A stretch of DNA of 64,000 nucleotides from Akebia trifoliata (GCA_017979445.1 CM030718.1:22625021-22689020); one strand, 5' to 3'. Shown: positions 34,694 through 46,067, counted from the stretch's first letter. Notes: generated from the sequence alone by a model not told the origin. Numbers and translations are program-made.

Positions 34694-35580
34694 TAGGGCT
34701 GTCAATGGGTCGGTTCAAAATAAGTGGAATCGGAACCGAAACTGCCAAGAATCACGAGTACCCGTCGGTTCCGGTTCTAAAGAATTGAATGGTAAAAGAT
34801 ATTTTAAAATAATTATAAAAATAAATTTCCTTCTAAAACATTACATATTATCTACAAAGTATCAAACTTAATTGTAATTTCTTTAACTAAAAATATGATT
34901 TAATGATTTTTTTTCGAAAATTAAAATTGATAACCCATTTTAAGCTCCAATATTTAGTTTCTACGAAAAATATAAGAAAATTTTATAATATATGTTAAAT
35001 TCAAAATATAGAAAAACATAAATCATGTGTAGTATTAAAAAAAAAAAAGTAAAAATAAATCTGTTCCAAGTACCCGCCAGACGCTACCTCCTATCCCTAT
35101 CGTTCAAAAAGAATGTTAATACTTCATACATAATACATATCCCTAAAGGTAAGTTGGTTGAACAACCCAAAAGTAGAGAAGTGGAAAGATGGGAATGGAC
35201 AAGATTCATTTCAGACATAGTACATTAGGTCTTTTTTAAATTGATTCAACCGTGAAATAAAATACCACGACGTATGTATCTAGGGAATAGTCGCTTCACC
35301 GTGAATCCTCCCTAGATACATCTATTCAATTGAATTCTTGCTCTATTCCGAATCTAAGGATCGTGCTGAAGATTCAAAACCAATTGAATTTTCATCTTTC
35401 TTTTTATTTAATTTATATTAAATACCCATCAGATAGAACCTAATGGTTTTGATTCCTATCAATTCAATTCCATATTAGACCTAGCTCTAATCGGATCCAA
35501 TAAAAATGGATCTGGAACTAGGGTTTTCCGTTTCGGTTCCTATTCGATTCCAAGTAATGGGTAACCGTTGAGACCCCTAG
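34694..35580. mobile_element. hAT-like non-autonomous element
   Basis: The ends are inverted: tagggctgtcaatgggt on the left, acccgttgagacccct-like sequence on the right (read inverted as taggggtctcaacggtta). ggaacc/ggttcc runs lie just inside both ends. An 8-bp duplication expected for hAT could not be confirmed (gcaggtgt against aggtgcat). The interior is AT-rich and noncoding, apart from a hairpin at 35271-35323. The 67-codon ORF at 35025-35228 has no domain. Confidence 0.4.
35271..35323. repeat. 13-bp perfect hairpin arms
   Basis: atgtatctaggga and tccctagatacat pair perfectly around a loop of about 22 bases. The surrounding 150 bp (ctctattccgaatctaaggat and so on) are less AT-biased than their neighbours. 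An organellar origin is possible but not shown. Confidence 0.45.
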
Positions 35581-37230
35581 GTGCATGTGCATTGATAATT
35601 GGGACACTAATAAAATTGTGGGGAAGTACAAAATATTTTTTAAATATCGCTAAACATATGGAAATATTTTAAATATTTTCCAAACTAGATCTTAGGAGTA
35701 GATATCACTGAAAATGTGGATTAGACTGAGAGATGAATGGAAATGGGAAAAAAAAAAAAGTGGCCCTCAAGAACAAATCAAGCACGAGTTTTCTTAAGTG
35801 GAGGGCACTAATGTGGACAAGATCTCAAGAAAGAGGATTAAAAAAAGACAAATCAAGACAAAGGACCAAGTTTTTTATCTTAAAAAATTTGTTATTTTGT
35901 GATTGTGATTCAAGATGAATGTTATAATATACCAACTTGAAGAGCTAACCACACTGTCGATAATGTCTCTCAGACAACAATTCGAGAAAATATCGTTTGA
36001 AGATCAAAATTCAATTGTGTTGAAAACATATTATTTTAAGTAAATGGTTGTTTTTAGGTTTTATATGATTGATAAAAGAGGTCTATAGCAGATTTAGATT
36101 TTTTTTACTATTTCTGAAAGATTTTTATTTTGGGAACGTTAGTAATTTATTGGATATATAAGTACAAGGTAGAATTAAATTGGAGGTATTAAGAATCTAC
36201 TAAAATCATTATAATGAATTCATTATTATTAATAATAGTTAGTATGAATTTCAGAGTCGTCATTTATTTTGTTTTGCTTAGTAGATTCTATGTGTGCCTT
36301 GTGGTTCAAGATTATTTATTTAAGGAGGAAGAAGGCGATCTCCTTCATTCCATGGTTTTTTTTAGATCATTCACAATAGGTTATTCAGAGTAAATGATAC
36401 TTTTCTATACATAGTAAAGATTACCATAATTGATGGAGAGTTTCTTAATAATAGTTACAATGTTTACAAGGAGAGAAAGATCATAAAATATATTGTTGTT
36501 AGTAATAATACATAAAATTGGGCCAAAGTTATGATTTGACATTATTATGAACTTGAATTTCATTTAATTTTCATGCCTAGGCAGTCTTCATGTGCACTTC
36601 GAATTGGGGTTAAAATGGAAGTAGAAAGCCCAATTTGGATCACAATGTTTGAAATGTGGCTCACAGAAGCTTTTGTGAAGAGAGAGTACAAAGAATAAAT
36701 AAGGTGGCTTATTGATGCGAATAAATAAGCCAATAATCTTAATTTGTAAGGTAGAGATTAAGAGAACAAAAAAATTTCTATTCCAATTAAGATTTCTAAC
36801 TGCTCAATAAAACTGATAAATAATAGAACTCTTTTATTATTTTCCAATTTTGATTGTTAAAATTATTAAGAGTTTGCAACATAAATAAAATCGAGCTACT
36901 AATGTGCCACGCATGAGATAGAAAATCTATTATTTTTTTGAAGTTGGACCAGCTAATTAATTATCAAGCCTATAAGTTGACATAATTAATTTTCCCAACC
37001 ACCTCAACATGTGACAACACACATGACCTAGAAAATCTGTAGCTCATTAGTGAATGGATGGAGGTCGAAAGAAATGGCACCTGTGAACCACTTGAATAAG
37101 ATAAGATTTAATGAATATTCAATCAACCTAAACTACTTATGAGTCGGGGAAAGCTCAACTCACTGATTCTGAAGTGTTCAAATTGAAGACACTTTACTAT
37201 TGGACTGTTCTAACCTCAAGCAACGTTTGA
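35581..37230. other. AT-rich intergenic DNA
   Basis: No coding sequence was recognised. The 61-codon ORF at 35733-35918 is Lys/Arg-rich low-complexity sequence. Confidence 0.4.
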
Positions 37231-38639
37231 GGTTTAGATGATGGGAAAGAAAAAAAAAACATATTTTCTTGAGATCAGTACTGATCTTTTAGGGATTATA
37301 ACACATTTTCTAGAGATCCCTTTTGTTGGGAATCCCTAGGAGTACTCTCCCATTTCAACTGTTTGTTCTATGGAGAACCCAAAACCGAAAACATGGGTTG
37401 AGATTAGTCTACCAAGGTTTGGGAGAACATTTATGTGTCCGTGCACCTATGCCATCTTGGATGCAGACCACTGGTATCACGTCTCTTTAGAAGGTCCCGA
37501 CGAATGATCAGTCTCTTTAGAAGGTCCCAACGAATGATCAGTCAAGTGTTCGAAGTTAACAGTATGACTCAAAAAATAAATTTCGATATTTCATTATCCC
37601 TCGAAGTTGAAGTCACAACAGTATACCCACCACGGAACTCAAAACATATTATCATCAGTCATCCCAAGAAGGCCTAGGAAAATCATGGTAGACCTAAGTT
37701 CTGACAATATAAACAATCTAGGTTGAATGATTTGTAGTTTTAACCAACATGTGAAAAATGGGGTGAATTCAACACCGAGGTTCGTCGAATTTAACCATTT
37801 TTTCCATGTTGAGTTTAAAAGAGTCGCGTTGACTTTGTTGGAAAATTCTGTGTAGAAACTGAAAGAAATTCGATGAAGGAGGAATAAAGAACTTATAGGA
37901 TCAAATCAAATTCGATCTCTTTTAGAAAAATATTCTCCCCTACTAGTCAGAATCACATTACGCAAGTGGTCAAAAAACAAGTGCATTCAAGATACAAAAT
38001 AGTCTATACTCAAGTTATTATATCGGATTATGTATGATCCTACTTAATCTAGAGCACTCAAAAATAATTGGGAACGGAATATGCCAAGTACTTAAGTTTT
38101 GAAAAAGGATAGCACATAAATTTTCAATGAAGTAATATAATTTACAGGTGATTTTTTATAGTCATTTTTGTGTCTGTTGACCAAGAGATATGATTCAATG
38201 TCTCTTGATTCAGGAGTTGTTGGATCGTATCTAATCTCAGATCTAATGATCCAAATCGCACCCTATCGAAGTTATGTGTCTCGTGTCTTATAATAAACAC
38301 ATTTTGGTTGAATTTGTATGATCATATGATTTTAATCACGTCCAATTGATCACTACTTAATCTAACGGATCCAATCATCTTTGATCGGATATCAATCATG
38401 AATCAACACACCTGATCAATGCACATCGGGTACTAACTTTATCCAAAGCACCCGGTCGTTCTTGATTAACTACTAATTTGATCCATCATATCTTAAAAGC
38501 TTGTCATTGTGTGTTGGTAAATTTTGAGTGTTTATTTTTCTAACTTATGATTAAGTACTAATTTGATCCATCGGGTACTAACTTCAATTAGGATTCCATA
38601 TTTTTTAAACTAAGCTAGAGAGTATGTCTCTACTCCTAT

Positions 38640-39058
38640 ATTTATTGTTCTTATAAATTGGTTTTCCCATGCTTTTTTTAATAGTGAAAGAGGTTTGCGA
38701 TGAGGAGAATATTTATTTCTTTATTTATTTAGTTTGGTTATGGAAGCTTTCTCATGTATTCTTCAGGAAAAAAATTAATTTTAGTGAGATTGATATACCT
38801 AAAATTCCTGGTGTTCAAGGAGTTTCCTATCTTATTTTTGTTGACGACGTGTTTTTATTTTTCAAGAACTCTGGTTAAGTGCTTGATTCTTTTTTTGAGT
38901 TTTCTAGTCTTAGTGTTTATGTTGGAAAGGTAAAAAAAAAGTTCAGTGCTTCTTGTTATAACCAAGATAGAGCTTTAGATTTGTTCAAGTTTAATAAAGG
39001 GAATCTTCCAATAAAATATCTGGGTTTACCTTTTTTTTCCCTTCCTAGTTGTCTCATT
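38640..39058 (+). pseudogene. LINE reverse-transcriptase fragment in copy A
   Basis: It reads DEENIYFFIYLVWLWKLSH, PKIPGVQGVSYLIFVDDVFLFFK (the F-x-D-D catalytic box, here FVDD) and, after a stop, DSFFEFSSLSVYVGKVKKKF and FNKGNLPIKYLGLPFF. The order 'SYLIFVDDVFLF ... SLSVYVGK ... LPIKYLGLP' is the palm-to-thumb part of plant LINE RTs. One TAA separates the two halves (69- and 72-codon ORFs). A CACTA MITE cuts it at 39071. Confidence 0.8.
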
Positions 39059-39070
39059 CTCTTTGCTGAC

Positions 39071-39310
39071 CACTATGTGAAAAAATCTCATATTTGACGG
39101 CCCAACGTCGTCGAATTTCGTAAAATTTGACAGATCATGGCGTCAAATTTTTCAATGTTGGATTTTTTCTTTCTACAAGTCAAAATCGTCAAATTAGTGG
39201 GAGATTGGAGAAATTTGACGGCTCTAGACCATCAAATCTAAGGAACATCACAAAGTACAACGGCCCTATGCCATCAAATTTTCCTGTAGAATTTTCAGTT
39301 TCACATAGTG
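39071..39310. mobile_element. CACTA-type MITE in repeat copy A
   Basis: It starts CACTATGTGAAAAA, ends TTTCACATAGTG and contains 'tttgacggcccaacgtcgtcgaa'-type palindromes. Flanks are gac on the left and gaa on the right; the sister copy in B keeps a perfect gac/gac pair, so the mismatch here is probably a later change. Confidence 0.8.
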
Positions 39311-40639
39311 GAATATTTATTGATTGGGTTTATATAAGAATTGAGGAAGTCTAGATGATGGGGAAAAGATACAGATTTTCTTGAGATCGGTACTGATCTT
39401 TTAGGGATTATTACACATTTTCTATGGATCCCTTTTGTTGGGAATCCCTAAGAGTACTCTCCCATTTCAATTATTTATTCTATGGAGAACCCAAAATTGA
39501 AAACATGGTTGTGACTAGTCTACCAAGGTTTGGGAGAACATTTATGTGTCTGTGCACCTATGATATCTTGGATGCAAACCACTGGTATCACGTCTTTTTA
39601 GAAGGTCCTGACAAATGATCAGTCTTTTTAGAATGTCTCTCACTCAAGTGTTGGAAGTTAACAGTATGACTCAAAAAATAAATTTCGATATTTCATTATC
39701 CCTCGAAGTTGAAGTCACAATAGTGTACACACCATGGAACTCACAACATATTATCATCAGTCATCCCAAGAAGGCCTAGGAAAATCATGGTAGGCCTAGG
39801 TTCTGACAATGTAAACAACCTAGGTTTAAAAGAGTCGCGTTGACTTTGTCAGAAATTTCTGTGTAGAAACTGAAAGAAATTCGATGAAGGAGGAATAAAG
39901 AACTTATAGGATCAAATCAAATTCGATCTCTTTTAGAAAAATATTCTTCTCTATTGGTTAGAATTACAATACACAAATGGTCAAAAAACAAGTGCATTCA
40001 ATATACGAAATAGTATATATACTCAAGTTATTATATCGGACAGTGTACGATCTTATTTAATCTAAGCACTCAAAAATAATTAGGAACGAAAGATGCCAAG
40101 TACTTAAACTTTGAAATAGGAGAGCACATAAATTTTCAATAAAGTAATATAATTTCTACTTGATTTTTTATAGTCATTTTTGTGTCTGTTGACCAAGAGA
40201 CATGATTCAAGAGTCGTTAGATCGTGTCTAGTCTCAGATCTAATGATCCAAATCGCATCCTATCGAAATTATGTGTCTCATGTCTCATAATCAACACATT
40301 TTGGTTGAATTTGTGTGATCATATGATTTTAATCATGTCTGATTGATCACTACTTGATCTAACGGATCCAATCATCTTTGATCGGATATCAATCATGAAT
40401 CAACACACTTGATCAATGCACATCGGGTACTAACTTGATCCAAAGCACCTGGTCGTTCTTTATTAGCTACTAATTTGATCCATCATATCTTAAAAGCTTG
40501 TGATTGTGTGTTGGCAAATTTTGAGTGTTTATTTTTCTAACTTATGATTAAGTACTAATTTGATTCGACGGGTACTAACTTCAATTAGGATTCCTTATTT
40601 TTTAAACTAAGCTAGAGAGTATGTCTCTACTCCTATATT

Positions 40640-41062
40640 TATTGTTCTTATAAATTGGTTTTCCATGATTTTTTTAATACTGAAAGAGGTTTACGATGAG
40701 AACATTTATTTCTTTATTTATTTAGTTTGGTTATGGAAGCTTTCACATGTATTCTTCAGGAAAAAAATTAATTCTAGTGAGATTGATATACCTAAAATTC
40801 CTGGTATTCAAGGAGTTTCCTATCTTATTTTTGTTGACGATGTGTTTTTATTTTTCAAGAAGTTAAAGTCATCCTTTTCAGCAATTGGTCAAGTGCTTTA
40901 TTCTTTTTTTTGAGTTTTCTAGTCCTAGTGTTTATGTTGAAAAGGTAAAAAAAAAAAATCAGTGTTTCTTGTTATAACCAAAATAGAGCTTTAGGTTTAT
41001 TCAAGTTTAGTAAAGGGAATCTTTCAATAAAATATCTAGGTTTATCTTTTTTTTCCCTTCCC
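40640..41062 (+). pseudogene. LINE reverse-transcriptase fragment in copy B
   Basis: The same piece as in copy A: NIYFFIYLVWLWKLSH, IPGIQGVSYLIFVDDVFLFFKK, then FEFSSPSVYVEKVKKK- and LGLSFF-like sequence after a frameshift. It keeps LKSSFSAIGQVLYSFF, which copy A has lost by deletion after FFKNSG. Truncated by the CACTA MITE at 41087. Confidence 0.8.
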
Positions 41063-41086
41063 GGTTGCCTCATTCTCTTTGCTGAC

Positions 41087-41327
41087 CACTATGTGAAAAA
41101 AAACTCATATTTGACGGCTCAACGTCGTCAAATTTTGTAAAATTTGACAGACCATGGTATCAAAATTTTCATTGTTGGATTTTTTCTTTCTACAAGTCGA
41201 AATCGTCAAATTAGTGGAAGATTGGAGAAATTTGACCGCTCTAGACCATCAAATCTAGGGAACATCACAAATTACAACAGCCCTATGTCATCAAATTTTC
41301 CTGTAGAATTTCTAGTTTCACAAAGTG
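41087..41327. mobile_element. CACTA-type MITE in repeat copy B, perfect 3-bp duplication
   Basis: CACTATGTGAAAAAA ... TTTCACAAAGTG with gac at 41084-41086 and 41328-41330. It sits at the same position as the copy in A, so the insertion happened before the duplication. Confidence 0.85.
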
Positions 41328-41366
41328 GACTACTTATTGATTGGGTATAAGAATTGAGGGTTGGAA

Positions 41367-42980
41367 GTCTAAATGATGGGAAAAAAACACAGATTTTCTT
41401 GAGATGGGTATTCATCTTTTAGGGATTATTACACATTTTCTAGGGATCCCTTTTGTTAGGAATCCCTAAGAATACTCTCCCATTTCAACTATTTATTCTA
41501 TGAAGAACCCAAAATTGAAAACATGGTTGAGACTAATCTACCAAGGATTGGGAGAACATTTATGTGTCCATGCACCTATGCTATCTTGGATGCAAACCAC
41601 TGGTATCACGTCTCTTTAGAAGGTCCCAACGAATGATCAGTCTTTTTAGAATGTCCTTCAGTCAAGTGTTGGAAGTTAACAGTATGACTCAAAAAATAAA
41701 TTTCGATATTTCATTATCCCTCGAAGTTGAAGTCACAATAGTGTATCCACCACGAAACTCACAACATATTATCATCAGTCATCCCAAGAAGGCCTAGGAA
41801 AATCATGGTAGGCCTAGGTTCTAACAATGTAAACAACCTAGGTTGAATGATTTGTAGTTTGAACCAACATGTGAAAAATGGGGTGAATTCAACACCGAGG
41901 TCTGTCGAATGTTAACCCTTTTTTCCAAGTTGAGTTTAAAAGAGTCGCGTTGACTTTGTTAGAAAATTTTGTGTAGAAACTGAAAGAAATTCGATGAAGG
42001 AGGAATAAAGAACTTATAGGATCAAATCAAATTCGATCTCTTTTAGAAAAATATTCTCCCCTATTGGTTAGAATTACAATACACAAATGGTCAAAAAACA
42101 AGTGCATTCAAGATACAAAGTAGTATATACTCAAGTTATTATATCAGACTATTTACGATCTTATTTAATCTAAGCACTCAAAAATAATTAGGAACGGAAG
42201 ATGCCAAGTACTTAAACTTTGAAATAGGAGAGCACATAAATTTTCAATAAAGTAATATAATTTCTACTTGATTTTTTATAGTCATTTTTGTGTCTGTTGA
42301 CCAAGAGACATGATTCAAGAGTCGTTAGATCGTGTATAATCTCAGATCTAATGATCCAGATCACATCCTATCGAAATTATGTGTCTCGTGTCTTATAATC
42401 AACACATTTTGGTTGAATTTGTGTGATCATATGATTTTAATCATGTCCGATTGATCAGTACTTGATCTAACGGATCCAATCATCTTTGATTGGATATCAA
42501 TCATGAATCAACACACCTGATCGATGCACATCGGATACTAATTTGATCCAAAGCACCCGGTCGTTCTTGATTAGCTACTAATTTGATCCATCATATCTTA
42601 AAAGCTTGTGATTGTGTATTGGCAAATTTTGAGTGTTTATTTTTCTAACTTATGATTAGATACTAATTTGATCCATCGGGTACTAACTTCAACTAGGATT
42701 CTTTATTTTTTATACTAAGCTAGACAATTTGTCTCTACTCCTAGATTTATTGTTCTCATAAATTTGTTTTCCCATGATTTTTTTAATAGTGAAAGAGGTC
42801 TGCGATGAGGAGAACATTTATTTCTTTATTTATTTAGTTTGGTTATAGAAGCTTTCACATGTATTCTTTAGGAAAAAAATTAATTCTAGTGAGATTGATA
42901 TACCTAAAATTCCTGGTGATCAAGGAGTTCCTATCTTATTTTTGTTGACAACATGATTTTATTTTTCAAGAAGTCAGAGT
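41367..42980. repeat. ~2-kb direct repeat, copy C (3'-truncated)
   Basis: It follows copy B closely and keeps the ~100-bp segment that B lost. It stops inside the RT fragment after 'ttttatttttcaagaag' (about 42975) and has no CACTA MITE. The sequence then jumps to a LINE RNase H tail. A remnant RT piece (NIYFFIYLV, then a frameshift) lies at 42770-42975. Confidence 0.85.
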
Positions 42981-43345
42981 TTGGGAAGCAACCCTTATCT
43001 TTGCAAGGTCGAGGAATTTTCAAGCCATCATTATCTCCTCATATTCACTTTATTCTATAAGTGTATTAACAATGAGATTGAGAATGTTTAGAAGCATATG
43101 TAACTAGTTAAAGAAATTCAGATCACTGAATCTAATTTCTCATCTTATACCTTTGAATTTCAGTGGAGAGAAACGAATAGGATAACTGATTTTTTAGTTA
43201 AATTAGGAATCTTCGGGAATAGGTTTTTTTTAAGCAAGAATGCTTTTAGTATTCCTCAAGAGCTATCGAAAATTTTAGTAGACAATCGATGTTGTAACTA
43301 TTCTCAATGATTTGTAATCAGGGCCTTTAACCCTAGCCTATCAAT
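42981..43345 (+). pseudogene. LINE RNase H tail after repeat copy C
   Basis: It reads LVKEIQITESNFSSYTFEFQWRE-like sequence in pieces, then TNRITDFLVKLGIFGNRFF and SIPQELSKILVDNRCCNYS. It ends with 'tttaaccctagcctatcaataaag', matching the end of the LINE at 30484 (FFWRETNRTADFLA, NPSLPIKK). Frameshifts break it. It joins the FVDD fragment of copy C directly, so a deletion removed the part between RT and RNase H. Confidence 0.65.
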
Positions 43346-44416
43346 AAAGAAATTTAAAATATAAAATTAATTAATTTTTTGATAAAATAATAATTTATAG
43401 TATTGAGAGATATCGACATGTCATCAGAAACAAATAATGTTATTCTATAGAAAATTGTTTAAACTCTTAAGTGGAGCCACTATAGCCTTGGGATACTCAA
43501 ATCATATCTTATGAAACCTATACAAATTAAAAATATATGAGCATTAGATTTGTGAAACAAAAAATTATCAAAAAGTAATCAACCATGAAACTTTTTAACG
43601 AATTTAATGACTAGGGTTCACCAAACTAGTTGAATGTCTTCTAGTTTCACCAAAAGGTACACCCAAAGAGTTACAGAAACTAGAAGTGTCGTACAAGATA
43701 TTAAACAGGAGTTTCTTCTTGTTTTAAGCTTACAATAACCTGACAACAACTCTAAACGACTGTACCCGTGTCTCTGTCCACTTATGAGGGAGAAAGCATC
43801 AAACTTGGACTCCCTCGTCAAATACTTTGGATGATTTCAAGATGCCCCTCCACATTTGTGTAATAATTAAAATACCCGTGTTTTTTCAAACTTATGACGC
43901 ATCCTTTGACCATATTATAGATATAGAAAGGCAAACATGAATTGACATGAATTACCATCTTTCAACATATAGTCAAAACTTTTGATTTTTGTCCCAAAAA
44001 TCAGTCCAACTTAATTCTCTTTAGCCTAAATTACCTTTTATTTATTCAACTTAATCTTCAAATGCGTTTTTAACCTTTGTAGAGAAAGCTCAGATTTTTC
44101 CAACCAAAAATCCATTGCTTCTATTTCACCAAAACACAATTTTATTCCTAAGGTTTTAAGTTTGAAAGATAGAGGTTGAAGGCAATGGAAAACATTTCTA
44201 GATTGCTATACAATGGGATCACTGATTTTAAGAAGAAAAGTCAAGGTTTCTCACTTGAGATTGTAGGTGAGGGGGCATTTAGGCCATTTTCTCTTAATCT
44301 CTAGAAAAGACTGAGGTCAATGGTTACATCATCAGTTTCAAAATAGAGACATCTCAACTATCGACTACAACGTGGATGTTATCTCTAAATCTACCACTAT
44401 TTTTTTTCTTTTTTTG
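43346..44416. other. Upstream region of the KCS gene, no gene seen
   Basis: AT-rich, with no recognisable coding sequence. The 67-codon minus-strand ORF at 43618-43821 shows no domain. Distal promoter elements of KCS could lie here but I cannot point to one. Confidence 0.4.
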
Positions 44417-44534
44417 AGAGATTATATTACCACAATAACTTTGCTAACGCCACCTCAACATGTAAATCACCAAATAAGTAGCATACATCTTAGGGTGGCG
44501 TTAGAAAAAGTTGGTGTGGCAATATAAGTTCTCT
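44417..44534. mobile_element. Small foldback MITE in the KCS proximal promoter
   Basis: 'agagattatattaccacaat' and 'tttgctaacgccacc' on the left pair with 'gggtggcgttagaaaaagtt' and 'ggtgtggcaatataagttctct' on the right, arms of about 35-38 bp in a 118-bp element. It ends 69 bp before the KCS start codon, so it occupies the core-promoter or 5' UTR position. Confidence 0.75.
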
Positions 44535-44570
44535 TTCTTTATAGGAACGTAGAAGTCCGATCAAAGAGTG

Positions 44571-44603
44571 CCCAACTTCCTCCTCCCTCTCTCTCTCTCT
44601 CTC
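44571..44603 (+). promoter_or_regulatory. CT-rich leader before the KCS ATG
   Basis: A CCTCCTCC-(CT)n tract runs up to the ATG at 44604, like the pyrimidine-rich 5' UTRs of many plant genes. In frame it would read as a short Leu/Ser peptide after a GTG at 44568, which should not be taken as the protein start. Confidence 0.55.
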
Positions 44604-45989
44604 ATGGAGCTCTTTATGTTATTGTTTGTATTATCTCTTCTCTACCCTATGTTCCTCGTCCGGAAGTTGATTGATCAAAGGAGGAACCACACCTGCTATG
44701 TATTGCACTATGAGTGCCATAAGCCCAGTGATGATAGAAAGCTTGACATAGAAATCTATGGCAAAATCCTCGAGCGAAACAAGAATCTGGGTCTGGAGGA
44801 ATTCAAGTTTGTCGTGAAAACCTTTCTCAATTGCGGCATCGGTGAAGAGACCTACGGACCAAGAAATGTGATCGCTGGAAATGAAGAAGATCCAACATCT
44901 GTCGATAGCCTGCTTGAGATGGAGGAATTCTTCTATGACACCCTCGATAATCTCTTTTCTAAATCACAAATCTCTCCATTAGATGTCGACATACTTGTTG
45001 TTAATGTCTCCCTGTTTACTCCAGCACCTTCTCTAGCATCAAGGATAATCAACCACTACAAGATGAGGGCTGATATCAAAGTTTTTAATCTCTCCGGAAT
45101 GGGATGTAGTGCGGGTCTTATCTCGGTGAATGTAGTCCAAAACATATTTAAATCCCGCGAAAAAGCTCTCGCTATCATTGTCTCTAGTGAATCTATCAGC
45201 CCGAATTGGTATTCAGGGAACGATAAATCGATGATGCTTCCTATTCTCCTATTTCGATCAGGCGGTTGTTCTATTCTTTTAACGAACAATCCGGGTCTTA
45301 GACATCGAGCCATGTTTAAATTGAAGTACCTAATTCGAACCCATTTGGGTGCCAACGACGATGCTTATCAGTGTTGCATGCAGAAGGAAGATGATTGTGG
45401 CCGCCGAGGGTTTCACCTAAGCAAATGCCTTCCAAAATCTGCCACTCTTGCTTTCTTCAAGAATCTTCGAGAATTGGCACCCAAGGTGTTGCCTCTAACC
45501 GAACTATTTCGCTATTTAATACTTTCAGGCTTTCGATCCAAGAACCTGAGCTCAACTATTGATGGAAAAGCAGCAACTGTGAACTTCAAGAAGGGCGTTG
45601 AGCATTTTTGTATCCATGCAGGTGGAAAGTCAGTTATCGACAATGTTGGGAGGAGTTTGGGTCTTAATGAGCATGATTTAGAGCCGGCTAGGATGACGCT
45701 TCATCGATTTGGTAACACATCTGCTAGTAGTATTTGGTATGTGTTAGGGTACATGGAGGCAAAGAGGAGGCTTAAAAAAGGTGATAGAGTTCTTATGATC
45801 AGTTTTGGAGCAGGTTTCAAGTGTAACAGTTGTTTGTGGGAGGTAATTAGGGATTTAGATGATGGGAGTGCTTGGAAGGACTGCATTGCTGGTTACCCTG
45901 AAAGAACCCTAACGAACCCCTACATGGAGAAGTACGGATGGGTTTATGAAGCAGATTCATCCACAGTCAAAGTTGACGAAGGCAAATAA
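44604..45989 (+). CDS. KCS12: 3-ketoacyl-CoA synthase (KCS3/KCS12-like), 461 aa, single exon
   Basis: Family role: first, condensing step of very-long-chain fatty acid elongation (acyl-CoA plus malonyl-CoA) at the ER, for waxes, cutin and suberin. Seen here: one hydrophobic N-terminal segment (about residues 2-20), FNLSGMGCSAG with the catalytic Cys at 168, RTHLGANDD with a conserved His at 247, HFCIHAGGKSVID with catalytic His 338, and LHRFGNTSAS with catalytic Asn 371; then FGAGFKCNSCLWEV and NPYMEKYGW. Spacings of the triad match the family. Length is near the usual 450-520. The frame is open from a GTG at 44568, but plants start at ATG, so 44604 is chosen. The single short N-terminal anchor and SRIINHYKMR...FRSGGC point to the KCS3/KCS12 clade; Arabidopsis KCS3 is reported to act as a regulator of KCS6 rather than an enzyme, so catalysis is not certain. 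No stops or frameshifts. Clade-level name only. Confidence 0.95.
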   Translation: MELFMLLFVLSLLYPMFLVRKLIDQRRNHTCYVLHYECHKPSDDRKLDIEIYGKILERNKNLGLEEFKFVVKTFLNCGIGEETYGPRNVIAGNEEDPTSVDSLLEMEEFFYDTLDNLFSKSQISPLDVDILVVNVSLFTPAPSLASRIINHYKMRADIKVFNLSGMGCSAGLISVNVVQNIFKSREKALAIIVSSESISPNWYSGNDKSMMLPILLFRSGGCSILLTNNPGLRHRAMFKLKYLIRTHLGANDDAYQCCMQKEDDCGRRGFHLSKCLPKSATLAFFKNLRELAPKVLPLTELFRYLILSGFRSKNLSSTIDGKAATVNFKKGVEHFCIHAGGKSVIDNVGRSLGLNEHDLEPARMTLHRFGNTSASSIWYVLGYMEAKRRLKKGDRVLMISFGAGFKCNSCLWEVIRDLDDGSAWKDCIAGYPERTLTNPYMEKYGWVYEADSSTVKVDEGK

Positions 45990-46067
45990 TCGCTATATAT
46001 ATATATATACATATATAAATCTGAATCCGTATACACATAGAACTACTCATAAAGCTACAATGTATTT

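Larger units (their letters stand above)
37231..39348. repeat. ~2-kb direct repeat, copy A
   Basis: It begins at 'gatgatgggaaa...ttttcttgagatc' and repeats head to tail at 39349 (copy B) and 41367 (copy C). Shared landmarks include 'gggaatccctaggagtactctccc', 'aaagagtcgcgttgactttgt', 'tgaccaagagatatgattca' and 'catcgggtactaactt'. Copy A carries a unique 30-bp internal duplication (about 37480-37540) and ends with a LINE RT fragment plus a CACTA MITE. The 80-codon ORF at 37435-37677 opens with GTG, has no domain and is only partly kept in the other copies. Confidence 0.9.
39349..41366. repeat. ~2-kb direct repeat, copy B
   Basis: It shares all landmarks with copy A but lacks about 100 bp present in A and C (the 'gatttgtagttt...caccgagg' part, missing after 39826). 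B and C share several differences from A, for example 'attatatactcaag' and 'gagcactcaaaa/taagcactcaaaa' variants near 40010-40080 and 42120-42185. The start-to-start spacing is 2117 bp A-B and 2019 bp B-C. Confidence 0.9.

Noticed and set aside
37435..37677. 80-codon ORF partly shared by repeat copies A and C
   Set aside because: It begins with GTG, differs by indels between copies, is broken in copy B and matches no family; similarity is explained by the duplication of the segment.
45056..45355. 99-codon minus-strand ORF in KCS
   Set aside because: Shadow of the conserved KCS coding sequence.
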